From the NCBI GenBank assembly GCA_007134725.1, contig SLKF01000260.1, forward strand, positions 1 to 9,498: 9,498 nt of DNA, in the 5' to 3' direction. Below the pieces are notes generated by a model that did not search any database, was not told the DNA's origin, and saw only the letters and a list, made by a program, of their open reading frames with translations. The first letter of the stretch is position 1, and every line of letters begins with the position of its first letter. Of this stretch, positions 1 through 6,016 are shown in pieces. The stretch comes from Clostridiales bacterium. GTDB lineage: Bacteria > Bacillota > Clostridia > Peptostreptococcales > T1SED10-28. The position numbers and the translations under genes are program-made.

Positions 1-291
1 CTGAAAACGTTGAAGCTTATTATTCGGTATTCGATTTTTAAAATATCGTAGGGTGTTTTTTCCCTCGGTCGTTAGTAAAAGTTTTTTACTTCCTTCCAAT
101 GTGGATTTTTCTTCAATGAGATCGGCTTTTTTTAATTCCGAAATCAGCTGTTGCACCATAAAATAATTCATGATCTCATGATCAAGGATTAAATCGATCA
201 TTTGTCGTTGGTATGCTTCACCTTCTACCTCGGACAACAAATACAGTAAAAGCAATTTATTTTCTGCTTGGTTTTCACCATTGCTAAACAT
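1..291 (-). CDS. DUF4364 family protein, partial (N-terminal 97 residues)
   Basis: This reading frame opens at an ATG (plus-strand CAT at 289-291) and stays open to the left edge, so the C-terminal part is missing. A strong ribosome site, GAGGTGAT, lies just upstream (about 294-302). The protein starts MFSNGENQAENKLLLLYLL and contains IMNYFMVQQLISEL followed by LLTTEGKNTLRYF and NRIPNNK. This matches my memory of DUF4364 proteins of Clostridia, which look like winged-helix DNA-binding proteins of about 170-180 residues: a helix-rich N-terminus, the NYFxxQQ segment, then a beta wing ending in a TxxG motif. No enzymatic function is known to me; a transcription-regulator role is inferred from the fold-like pattern. 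It is transcribed divergently from the deacetylase gene, with its own promoter at 324-352. The family call is fairly sure, the function is not. Confidence 0.8.
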   Translation of the reverse strand, partial: MFSNGENQAENKLLLLYLLSEVEGEAYQRQMIDLILDHEIMNYFMVQQLISELKKADLIEEKSTLEGSKKLLLTTEGKNTLRYFKNRIPNNKLQRFQ

Positions 292-323
292 TTTATCACC
301 TCGTTATTTTTTCTTCCTCTACT

Positions 324-352
324 ATAGTAATCGATTTTACTGCTTTTGAAAA
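324..352 (-). promoter_or_regulatory. Sigma-A type promoter for the DUF4364 gene
   Basis: Read on the minus strand, a -35 element TTTTCA (347-352) is separated by exactly 17 bases from a -10 element TACTAT (324-329). The start codon lies about 33 bases downstream of the -10 box. Both boxes match consensus at four or more positions and the position suits the gene. Inferred from sequence only. Confidence 0.5.
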
Positions 353-376
353 GAGATTTAACAGGAATACTTTTAG

Positions 377-405
377 TTGTGTTTTCATAGGGTATAAGTT
401 ATATT
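377..405 (+). promoter_or_regulatory. Sigma-A type promoter for the deacetylase lipoprotein
   Basis: A -35 element TTGTGT (377-382) and a -10 element TATATT (400-405) are separated by 17 bases. Transcription would start near 411 and give a leader of about 45 bases. It sits back to back with the DUF4364 promoter; the two -35 regions are about 24 bases apart, so a regulator binding here could touch both. Confidence 0.5.
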
Positions 406-457
406 ATTACAAAAGACTACAATAATAATCATAAACAACATTAAAAGGGGTGCAGTG

Positions 458-1594
458 ATGAACAAAAAAAGAATTATTCTTATAAGTATTATGCTATTAA
501 TCACCACAATTTTTATTGGGTGCAGTGAAAATCCCGAAGAAGAGGAAATGGAACAAAATCAATCTCAAGCAGCCGATGAAGGGGCTCTCGATCCGGATGA
601 AGAATCCGATGAAGTAGAATCAAACGAAACTTCGGAGGAAGAAAGTGAAGAGGAGGATAGGGAAGAACTAGTGGACCCCGCCTCAGTGAGTGCCAATGAA
701 CTAGGCCAAGTGATGGTATTGATGTACCATCATATTAACGAACCAGAGGACACCTGGGTTCGTACACCGGATAATTTCCGACGGGATTTAAAAGAACTGT
801 ATGACCGGGGATTTCGTCCCGTTAGCTTAGTGGATTATGCAACCGGAAATATGGAAGTTGAGCCGGGATACAAACCCGTGGTATTTACATTTGATGACGG
901 AAGACAAAATAACTTTAACATGATGGAAAACAGTGACGGGGAATGGGAGATTGATCCGGATTCCGCAGTAGGAATTTTGGTTGATTTTCACGAAGAGCAT
1001 CCGGATTTTCCTTTAGAAGCCACTTTTTTTATTAATGGCGGCACGCCCTTCGGGCAGGAAGATTTGGTAGAATACAAACTTAACTTTATCGTAGATCAGG
1101 GAATGGATATTGGTAATCATAGTTATACCCACGCTAATTTTAATGATTTAACCGCCGAGGAGTTACAATATCAGCTGGGACGACTGAATAATATGGTGTT
1201 GGAGTACTTACCGGATTATGAAGTCAATAGCCTCGCTCTTCCTTTTGGATCCAGACCTCAAAGCGAGGAGTTAATGAAATACCTTCATCAGGGAGAATAT
1301 GACGGCATAGACTATGAAAATATTGCAATTTTAGAAGTTGGTTGGGATCCTTACCTATCACCTTTTCATCAAGATTTCGACCCTTTAAAAATACGAAGGG
1401 TAAGGGCAAGTGAAATGGATGTGGACGGGGTAGGAATGTACGATTGGATAGGTCATTTTGAATCCGGCGCTCGGACTCCATACATCAGCGACGGATCAAG
1501 GGAAACGATTAGTTATCCCGAAGAATTAGAAGATCGATTAAGCGATACCGCTTCTGATTCGAAAATCCTTCAACCCTACGAATCAGGAGAGTAG
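458..1594 (+). CDS. Polysaccharide deacetylase (NodB/CE4) lipoprotein
   Basis: The start is taken as ATG 458 because AAGGGG (445-450) sits 7 bases before it; the GTG at 455 would leave only 4. Of 378 residues, 1-21 form a lipoprotein signal (MNKKR, hydrophobic core, FIG before Cys22), so the protein should be anchored on the outer face of the membrane. Residues about 23-75 are an extremely acidic Glu/Asp linker. The NodB domain follows: VLMYHHI near 88-94, TFDDG with Asp146-Asp147, ATFFING near 188-194, and the metal-binding HSYTH with His221 and His225. LPFGSRP (near 242) replaces the usual motif-3 arginine-proline segment, and VGWDP lies further on. CE4 enzymes are metal-dependent hydrolases that remove N- or O-acetyl groups from peptidoglycan, chitin-like glycans or other wall polymers; the substrate here is unknown. 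It appears monocistronic, with its own promoter and an inverted repeat 28 bases after the stop. Confidence 0.88.
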   Translation: MNKKRIILISIMLLITTIFIGCSENPEEEEMEQNQSQAADEGALDPDEESDEVESNETSEEESEEEDREELVDPASVSANELGQVMVLMYHHINEPEDTWVRTPDNFRRDLKELYDRGFRPVSLVDYATGNMEVEPGYKPVVFTFDDGRQNNFNMMENSDGEWEIDPDSAVGILVDFHEEHPDFPLEATFFINGGTPFGQEDLVEYKLNFIVDQGMDIGNHSYTHANFNDLTAEELQYQLGRLNNMVLEYLPDYEVNSLALPFGSRPQSEELMKYLHQGEYDGIDYENIAILEVGWDPYLSPFHQDFDPLKIRRVRASEMDVDGVGMYDWIGHFESGARTPYISDGSRETISYPEELEDRLSDTASDSKILQPYESGE

Positions 1595-1622
1595 GGTTTC
1601 AATAATAATATTATGTAAACAA

Positions 1623-1661
1623 ATGAGAAAGAAACATATCCAAGATATGTTTCTTTCTCAT
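1623..1661. repeat. Perfect 18-bp inverted repeat (possible terminator)
   Basis: The arms 1623-1640 and 1644-1661 are perfectly complementary with a 3-base loop, CAA. The stem is AT-rich and its downstream arm is pyrimidine-rich (GATATGTTTCTTTCTC). There is no clean T-run after the stem on the plus strand, where CAAAGTAG follows; on the minus strand TTGTTTAC follows, which is somewhat better. It lies 28 bases after the deacetylase stop, so it may end that transcript, transcripts arriving from the Gate-protein gene on the other strand, or both. Termination is inferred. Confidence 0.6.
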
Positions 1662-1737
1662 CAAAGTAGTAGATAACTATAACTCATTGAACATCTAATA
1701 ACTACAAAATTCACTAGATTTATAAGGAGGGAAGACT

Positions 1738-1869
1738 GTGGAACCATATATTATCGCAGTATTTATTATTATCCTTGTACTTGTAAGTATTCAGTATTCT
1801 TTAAACAAGATCATTCTACTATTGCGGGAGATAAAAGAAATACTATATTATCAAAGAAATAAACCTTAA
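1738..1869 (+). CDS. Small single-span membrane protein (43 residues), unknown
   Basis: A GTG start at 1738 follows a near-perfect ribosome site AAGGAGG (1724-1730) with 7 bases of spacing, and the frame ends at TAA 1867-1869. The 43-residue product has a short N-terminus (MEPY), a hydrophobic segment from about residue 5 to 18 (IIAVFIIILVLVSI), then QYSLNKIILLLREIKEILYYQ, an amphipathic helix with alternating hydrophobic and charged residues, and a basic tail. That design is a membrane-anchored peptide with a cytoplasmic or surface-lying helix. I recall similar small hypothetical proteins in other Clostridia but know no function. Its stop overlaps the stop of the convergent Gate-protein gene by four bases (TTAA, 1866-1869). 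No convincing promoter is seen; it could also be reached by read-through from the deacetylase gene. A real gene is likely given the ribosome site and sensible protein. Confidence 0.7.
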   Translation: MEPYIIAVFIIILVLVSIQYSLNKIILLLREIKEILYYQRNKP

Positions 1870-3125
1870 CCTCCGAAGGCAAATAAATACAGCTTAAACA
1901 AATAGTTTGCGGAGATCCCGGCGGCCAAACCTCCGATAGTATGACTTATAATCGCTTTGTTGGCTAAAATACGAAGATTCAGAACATCCATCATGCCAAT
2001 ATGGGTACTTAAGTATCCACTCCAACACATGCCCATAGCTGTGAAAACAGCGATATCATTTGGAGAAATTAAATTGTTGTCTAAAAAGTTTTTTACCAGG
2101 CCCATAGCGGCCCCCACAGCTCCCAGTGCCGTAATTGGAAAAGCAATTGCTTCGGGATTTTCAAAGCCGAAAAGCGGCTTTAACACAGGATAGATGTATC
2201 CACCCAGACGGGGGAGCAGTCCTACTCCTTCAAAAGCCACACCTTGGTAATGGGCCACTCCGTCGACCACTTCGCTGGGGCCGAAAGTCAAAATCATAAT
2301 AATGGTACAGATTATCAGCACCCCCGGAATAATTCCAAGACCCATTTCCACACCATTTTTTCCGCCTTCTAAAATGGCATTTAAAACTCTTTCAAAATAA
2401 TTGCTGGTTTTAGGCTGGTTTTCAGAAATAAAGTCAATGGGTTCTGTACTGGCAATACTATCTTCAAAATTGTGTTCCTTAGAGGTACGTTCAATCCCAT
2501 TTCGATCCACACCATAATACTGCTTAGTAAATCGAAGCATCAGCCTTACACTGACAATGGAGCCGATCAATGCTCCAAGATTCCCAATAATAGCGGGAGC
2601 GATAAATTCGGAACCAAGGCTGATCATATAGGCGGTTAGAATAAGACCCATACCAAAGGCGGTCCCCAGATTACATAAAGCCGGTATTTGATAGTTGTAA
2701 AAATATTTGATAAATTTTTTATCCTTTGCTAAGGAAATAATTGCCGGATTATCGGATAAATAGGTAGTGATGCCCCCAATAGACGCAGCTCCGGGCATAC
2801 CGAAGAGTGGTTTCATAATGGGAGAGACTACTTTGTTGATTAATTCCACAACACCAAATTCTGATAAAAGAGCGGACAATGCTCCTGCAAGTACGGCTAC
2901 TGCCATAATGAAGAACACCGTGTTTAGTAGAAGATCATGGGCCGTATTCATAAATACATTAAACATAATACCAAGTCCCATAACCCGGGATAGATAATAG
3001 AAAAAACCAAGAACAGCAAAAAGAAAAACATAGGTTTCCAAAGAAATTTTTGAAGCTTCCTCATCAGGACTACCGTGATGCTTGGGATGACTAGTTAATT
3101 CATCAATTTTTTTTAATTGTTGCAA
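1866..3125 (-). CDS. Gate-domain (nucleoside-recognition type) membrane protein
   Basis: The start is TTG (plus-strand CAA 3123-3125). The ribosome site AGGGGG lies 8 bases upstream, an in-frame TGA lies about 24 bases further up, and no ATG occurs near, so TTG is the only reasonable start. The 419-residue product has a short His-rich hydrophilic N-terminus (HPKHHGSP, about 13-20) and then some eight to ten hydrophobic segments in two halves. The halves are separated by a hydrophilic loop at about 200-245 (RNGIERTSKEHNFEDS). Each half carries a KPLFG element (105-109 and 316-320) next to small-residue-rich helices (GAASIGGITTYLSDNPA; ALGAVGAAMGL), the internal duplication expected for Gate domains (PF07670, seen in NupC-type nucleoside transporters, SpmA/SpmB and YjiH-like proteins). 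The substrate is unknown. It diverges from the phosphoribosyltransferase gene, which makes a purine or nucleoside link plausible but unproven. Confidence 0.75.
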   Translation of the reverse strand: MQQLKKIDELTSHPKHHGSPDEEASKISLETYVFLFAVLGFFYYLSRVMGLGIMFNVFMNTAHDLLLNTVFFIMAVAVLAGALSALLSEFGVVELINKVVSPIMKPLFGMPGAASIGGITTYLSDNPAIISLAKDKKFIKYFYNYQIPALCNLGTAFGMGLILTAYMISLGSEFIAPAIIGNLGALIGSIVSVRLMLRFTKQYYGVDRNGIERTSKEHNFEDSIASTEPIDFISENQPKTSNYFERVLNAILEGGKNGVEMGLGIIPGVLIICTIIMILTFGPSEVVDGVAHYQGVAFEGVGLLPRLGGYIYPVLKPLFGFENPEAIAFPITALGAVGAAMGLVKNFLDNNLISPNDIAVFTAMGMCWSGYLSTHIGMMDVLNLRILANKAIISHTIGGLAAGISANYLFKLYLFAFGG

Positions 3126-3174
3126 TGGATTACCCCCTTTTGATAAAAATCATAAAGCAGAAGACACTAAGAGT

Positions 3175-3203
3175 ATTTTACTATCGAACCAAGGCTTAAG
3201 CAA
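3175..3203 (-). promoter_or_regulatory. Probable promoter of the Gate-protein gene
   Basis: On the minus strand TTGCTT (3198-3203) and TAAAAT (3175-3180) are separated by exactly 17 bases, giving a leader of roughly 45 bases before the TTG start at 3125. An 8-bp palindrome GCTTAAGC (3194-3201) overlaps the -35 box. The match is decent but unproven. Confidence 0.45.
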
Positions 3204-3218
3204 TATAAAATAATGAAT

Positions 3219-3248
3219 TTGACAAAAAATATCCTTTCATTGTAGAAT
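3219..3248 (+). promoter_or_regulatory. Sigma-A promoter of the phosphoribosyltransferase operon
   Basis: A perfect -35 box TTGACA (3219-3224) and a -10 box TAGAAT (3243-3248) are separated by 18 bases. Transcription would begin near 3255, leaving a leader of about 30 bases. It also argues that the upstream ATG at 3264 is untranslated leader, since that ATG would lie only about 9 bases from the RNA end and lacks a ribosome site. Confidence 0.65.
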
Positions 3249-3284
3249 AGTAGCAATATATGAATGGAAAAAGGAGGATTTTCA

Positions 3285-3827
3285 ATGGATATAGAAAAAA
3301 AAGAATGGGAAGTACTGTGTTCCGAGAAAGAAATAGGAGATCGCTTAAGAGTTCTGGGAAGTGAAATTTCTAAGGATTACAAAGATAAAAAACTATATGT
3401 GGTCTCTTTATTAAAGGGTAGTTTCATTTTCACCGCCGACTTAGTAAGAACCTTAGATATTCCGGTTAAGGTAAATTTTATGACCACTTCCAGTTACGGT
3501 CATGGACAGGAAAGTAGCGGGAAAGTAAAAATAGTTGCCGATGTGCAGGAGGATCTCACAGGTTATGATGTATTAGTTACCGATGATATTGCAGACTCAG
3601 GACTGACAATGAAAAGTGTTATGGATCATTTGAAAACGAAAAATCCCGACAGTGTGAAATGCTGCGTGTTACTGGATAAGCCGGATCGACGCAAGGTGGA
3701 TCTTGCCCCGGATTATATCGGTTTTACCATCCCTGATAAATTTGTGGTAGGTTATGGATTGAACTTTGGGGATTACTACCGAAATATACCTTATGTTTTT
3801 GCAGTTACTGAAAGAGACCGGAAATAA
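3285..3827 (+). CDS. hpt: Hypoxanthine phosphoribosyltransferase-type enzyme
   Basis: ATG 3285 is chosen because AAGGAGG (3271-3277) precedes it by 7 bases; an in-frame ATG at 3264 would translate the ribosome site itself. The 180-residue length is normal for bacterial Hpt. The enzyme would join hypoxanthine (and often guanine) with PRPP to form IMP or GMP in cytoplasmic purine salvage. Visible family elements are the LLKGSFIFTADL cis-peptide loop (Leu43-Lys44-Gly45), the flexible loop TSSYGHG (68-74), the PRPP motif VLVTDDIADSGLT with Asp100, Asp101 and general-base Asp104, and the base-binding FTIPDKFVVGYGLN. Two positions differ from the usual: Asp100 replaces the common Glu of the EDI motif, and Asn160 replaces the Asp of GYGLDY that helps hold metal. 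It therefore may be a divergent paralogue with altered substrate or kinetics. It is first in an operon with a CPBP gene that overlaps its stop by one base. Confidence 0.88.
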   Translation: MDIEKKEWEVLCSEKEIGDRLRVLGSEISKDYKDKKLYVVSLLKGSFIFTADLVRTLDIPVKVNFMTTSSYGHGQESSGKVKIVADVQEDLTGYDVLVTDDIADSGLTMKSVMDHLKTKNPDSVKCCVLLDKPDRRKVDLAPDYIGFTIPDKFVVGYGLNFGDYYRNIPYVFAVTERDRK

Positions 3828-4834
3828 TGAAGGATTTGAGAGTATTTGAAGGAAGCATGATGTATCTTGTTATCGGTATTTTATTTATTGGTGTCAGTTT
3901 AGGGCTGTCTACGTTAAACACAGCCATTGAAATACAGTTGATCATAACCCAGTACTTAATTATCGGACTACCTCCTGTACTATATCTTTGGGTTAAAAAG
4001 AAACCCCTGGGGAAAATTTTAAGACTCAAACGCTTATCGATTAAAGCAATTTTCATTATAGTTCTTATAACCCTATTGGTTTACCCGATTGCGGTACTAA
4101 TGAATACTATAATTATGTTATTCCTTAGTCTTTTAGGGTCAGTGAATATTCCTCAAATACCTACAGCCAATACCTCACAGCAGTACATTTTATACTTATT
4201 AATCATCGCGGTTAGTGCAGGTGTCTGTGAAGAAGTATTGTTTCGGGGGTTTATTATGAGAAGTTTTGAAAAAGTCGGCTATAAGTTTGCCATTGTCTTT
4301 TCCGCCGTACTTTTTGGAATTTTTCATTTCAATATCTACAATTTGGGAGCTACTATTTTTTTCGGAATTGTATTCGGTTATTTAGTTGTTTTAACCGACT
4401 CTCTTTGGGCAGGGGTTATTGGGCATATCACAAACAATGCCTTAGCCGTAAGCTTAGGTTTTTTTGTTAATCAAGTACAGGAGTTCTCGGAAGATATTTT
4501 AGCAGAAGGATCCGAACTGGGAAATGCAGAGATGATTAGTACCACTGAAATTCTGATGGCGATCGGTCTTTTTGGATTCATTGCTCTTGGGACCGGTTTT
4601 GCAGCAATTTTTTTACTGAAATCTCTTCGAAGAAACTATCAAGACCATGACCCCTTATCTATTGGAAAAGAAAGTAAAGCCCCGTTATCCGGTGGGGAGA
4701 GTTTTGAAAATCATGAACCCGTAGAAACGAATTATCAATTGAAGGAATTTTGGCCGATTCTTCCCATTTTTATTATGTTTATTGTTTTTACCGGTTTTCA
4801 GCTTTATCAAGTGGTCACAGATGCAGGATTTTGA
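3827..4834 (+). CDS. CPBP-family intramembrane protein (Rce1/CAAX-protease type)
   Basis: The first ATG (3827) overlaps the hpt stop by one base (TAATG), which suggests translational coupling. Its own ribosome site is poor; an alternative start at 3860 (Met12) has AGGA six bases upstream, so the first 11 residues are uncertain. The protein has about eight or more hydrophobic segments. All three ABI/CPBP motifs (PF02517) are present: EEVLFR with Glu135, Glu136 and Arg140; FGIFH with His167; and GHITN with His200 and Asn204. These are the catalytic residues in Rce1-like glutamate proteases, so the protein is probably active. A C-terminal extension (about 215-335) adds two membrane spans around a charged loop (RRNYQDHDP to ETNYQL). 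In Firmicutes such proteins serve varied roles, such as peptide maturation or self-immunity; I see no bacteriocin gene nearby, and the substrate is unknown. Confidence 0.85.
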   Translation: MKDLRVFEGSMMYLVIGILFIGVSLGLSTLNTAIEIQLIITQYLIIGLPPVLYLWVKKKPLGKILRLKRLSIKAIFIIVLITLLVYPIAVLMNTIIMLFLSLLGSVNIPQIPTANTSQQYILYLLIIAVSAGVCEEVLFRGFIMRSFEKVGYKFAIVFSAVLFGIFHFNIYNLGATIFFGIVFGYLVVLTDSLWAGVIGHITNNALAVSLGFFVNQVQEFSEDILAEGSELGNAEMISTTEILMAIGLFGFIALGTGFAAIFLLKSLRRNYQDHDPLSIGKESKAPLSGGESFENHEPVETNYQLKEFWPILPIFIMFIVFTGFQLYQVVTDAGF

Positions 4835-4855
4835 TCAGAAAAGTGAGGGTATCCT

Positions 4856-5602
4856 ATGGAATATGCGTATTTAGCGAAAGTCTATGATCATTTAATGGAA
4901 GATGTTGATTATGAGCAGTGGATTGATTATATTGAGCATTTCTTAGATAAAAACTTAATTTCTAAGAAAGATCGGATTCTTGAACTGGCCTGTGGAACTG
5001 GAAATATAACTGTCCCATTGAGTAAGAAAGGTTATGAATTAATTGCCATCGACCGATCAATAGAAATGCTAAGTCAAGCTCAGCAAAAAGCGGTAGCTCT
5101 AAATTTAACGATTGAATTTTATCAGCAGGATATGTTAAACCTTCAAGTGCAAGAACTTTATAAGACAATTCTTTGTCTCTGTGACGGGATAAACTATATC
5201 CTGGATCTCAAAGATTTGCGAGCTTTTTTTCAAAAGGTGTACTCTCTACTCAGGGAGGGAGGCGTTTTTATTTTTGATATCAGCACGTACTATAAATTAA
5301 AAGAAGTTTTAGGGGGAAACACCTATGGTGAAGATTTAGGAGACATTACCTACTTATGGGAAAACTTTTTTTCCGAGGAAGAAGAAACAGTAGAAATGGA
5401 CCTTACTTTTTTTCAAATAAATAGAAATGGCTTTTATGAAAAACATAAAGAATTTCATATACAAAAGGCTTATCGCCATCAGGAACTGCAGTCCCTGTTA
5501 AAAGAAACCGGATTTTCATCCGTTGAGTCTTATCATGATTTATCCTTCAATCAACCAAGAGAGAACAGTCATCGAATTTTTTTTGTTTGTCGAAAACCCT
5601 AA
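4856..5602 (+). CDS. Class I SAM-dependent methyltransferase
   Basis: ATG 4856 follows GTGAGGG (4843-4849) at a normal distance and 21 bases after the CPBP stop, so it is the third gene of the operon. The 248-residue protein begins MEYAYLAKVYDHLM, typical of a group of small Firmicute methyltransferases. The Rossmann SAM site is visible: motif I LELACGTGN (42-50), the acidic end of strand 2 in IAIDRS (Asp66), motif II-like QQDML with Asp92, and the later strand LLREGGVFIFDIS (131-143). The C-terminal half contains a beta-rich insert (ITYLWENFF, EMDLTFFQINRNG) and ends FFVCRKP. These features fit Methyltransf_25/11-type enzymes that act on small molecules, but the acceptor cannot be read from sequence. 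No terminator is seen before the csp promoter, so read-through into csp is possible. Confidence 0.87.
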   Translation: MEYAYLAKVYDHLMEDVDYEQWIDYIEHFLDKNLISKKDRILELACGTGNITVPLSKKGYELIAIDRSIEMLSQAQQKAVALNLTIEFYQQDMLNLQVQELYKTILCLCDGINYILDLKDLRAFFQKVYSLLREGGVFIFDISTYYKLKEVLGGNTYGEDLGDITYLWENFFSEEEETVEMDLTFFQINRNGFYEKHKEFHIQKAYRHQELQSLLKETGFSSVESYHDLSFNQPRENSHRIFFVCRKP

Positions 5603-5610
5603 TCACAACG

Positions 5611-5640
5611 TTGACAGAAGGAAGAGGCTTATAGTATAAT
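5611..5640 (+). promoter_or_regulatory. Strong sigma-A promoter of the cold shock gene
   Basis: Both boxes are perfect consensus: TTGACA (5611-5616) and TATAAT (5635-5640), with an 18-base spacer. Transcription should begin near 5647 and produce an AT-rich leader of about 44 bases. The promoter starts only 8 bases after the methyltransferase stop. Confidence 0.75.
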
Positions 5641-5690
5641 CTGTAGTATGATATATAATCATAATAGTAATAATTTAGGAGGGTTTTTAT

Positions 5691-5903
5691 ATGGAAAAAG
5701 GAACAGTGAAATGGTTTAATGCAGAAAAAGGGTTCGGATTTATTACCAGAGAAGATGGAGAAGATGTGTTTGTACATTTTTCAGCAATCGAAATGGAAGG
5801 CTTTAAGACTTTAGAAGAAGGACAAGCCGTAAAATTTGAAGTTGTAGAAGGAGACAAAGGTCCTCAAGCTACAAACGTTATGAAGGACGATACAGAAGAG
5901 TAA
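5691..5903 (+). CDS. csp: Cold shock protein (CspA/CspB family)
   Basis: The 70-residue product is a complete single cold-shock domain. It starts [18 protein letters not shown] and holds RNP1 (KGFGFI, about 13-18) and RNP2 (VFVHFS, about 26-31), plus the usual [14 protein letters not shown] and GPQATNV segments. Such proteins bind single-stranded RNA and DNA in the cytoplasm and act as RNA chaperones, melting structures in mRNA at low temperature or in stationary phase. The ribosome site AGGAGGG (5677-5683) is 7 bases from the ATG. The gene has its own consensus promoter and its own terminator, so it is expected to be highly expressed and monocistronic. The tail (KDDTEE) is acidic and slightly longer than in the 66-67-residue Bacillus proteins. 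Which Csp paralogue this is cannot be said. Confidence 0.96.
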   Translation: MEKGTVKWFNAEKGFGFITREDGEDVFVHFSAIEMEGFKTLEEGQAVKFEVVEGDKGPQATNVMKDDTEE

Positions 5904-5940
5904 TTTCTAGTTGCTTAAGAAAGCTTATATGCAATTAACC

Positions 5941-5971
5941 AAGACAGATTGGAATGCCAATCTGTCTTTTT
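5941..5971 (+). terminator. Rho-independent terminator after csp
   Basis: A 12-bp perfect stem, AAGACAGATTGG (5941-5952) and CCAATCTGTCTT (5957-5968), closes a 4-base loop AATG and ends in a run of five T (5967-5971). It lies 37 bases after the csp stop and 46 bases before the hslO start. Confidence 0.9.
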
Positions 5972-6016
5972 AGATGTAGTAGATAGATGAATTGAAAAAA
6001 ACTGGGAGGAAATCAA

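Noticed and set aside
1224..1481. Minus-strand open frame inside the deacetylase gene
   Set aside because: Antisense shadow of a well-supported NodB gene, with low-complexity translation and no ribosome site that I can see.
2767..2997. Plus-strand open frames inside the Gate-protein gene (also 1957-2193)
   Set aside because: Antisense shadows; the minus-strand frame gives a coherent duplicated membrane protein.
3194..3201. GCTTAAGC palindrome as a defined operator
   Set aside because: Only 8 bp and likely to occur by chance in AT-rich DNA; kept as a hint in the divergent-promoter finding, not annotated as a site.
5547..5777. Minus-strand frame across the csp promoter and start
   Set aside because: Runs antisense to the csp promoter, ribosome site and cold-shock domain; no supporting signals.
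5904..5940. Possible promoter for hslO upstream of the csp terminator (TTGCTT near 5911)
   Set aside because: No -10 box at an acceptable distance, and a strong terminator would lie between it and hslO.
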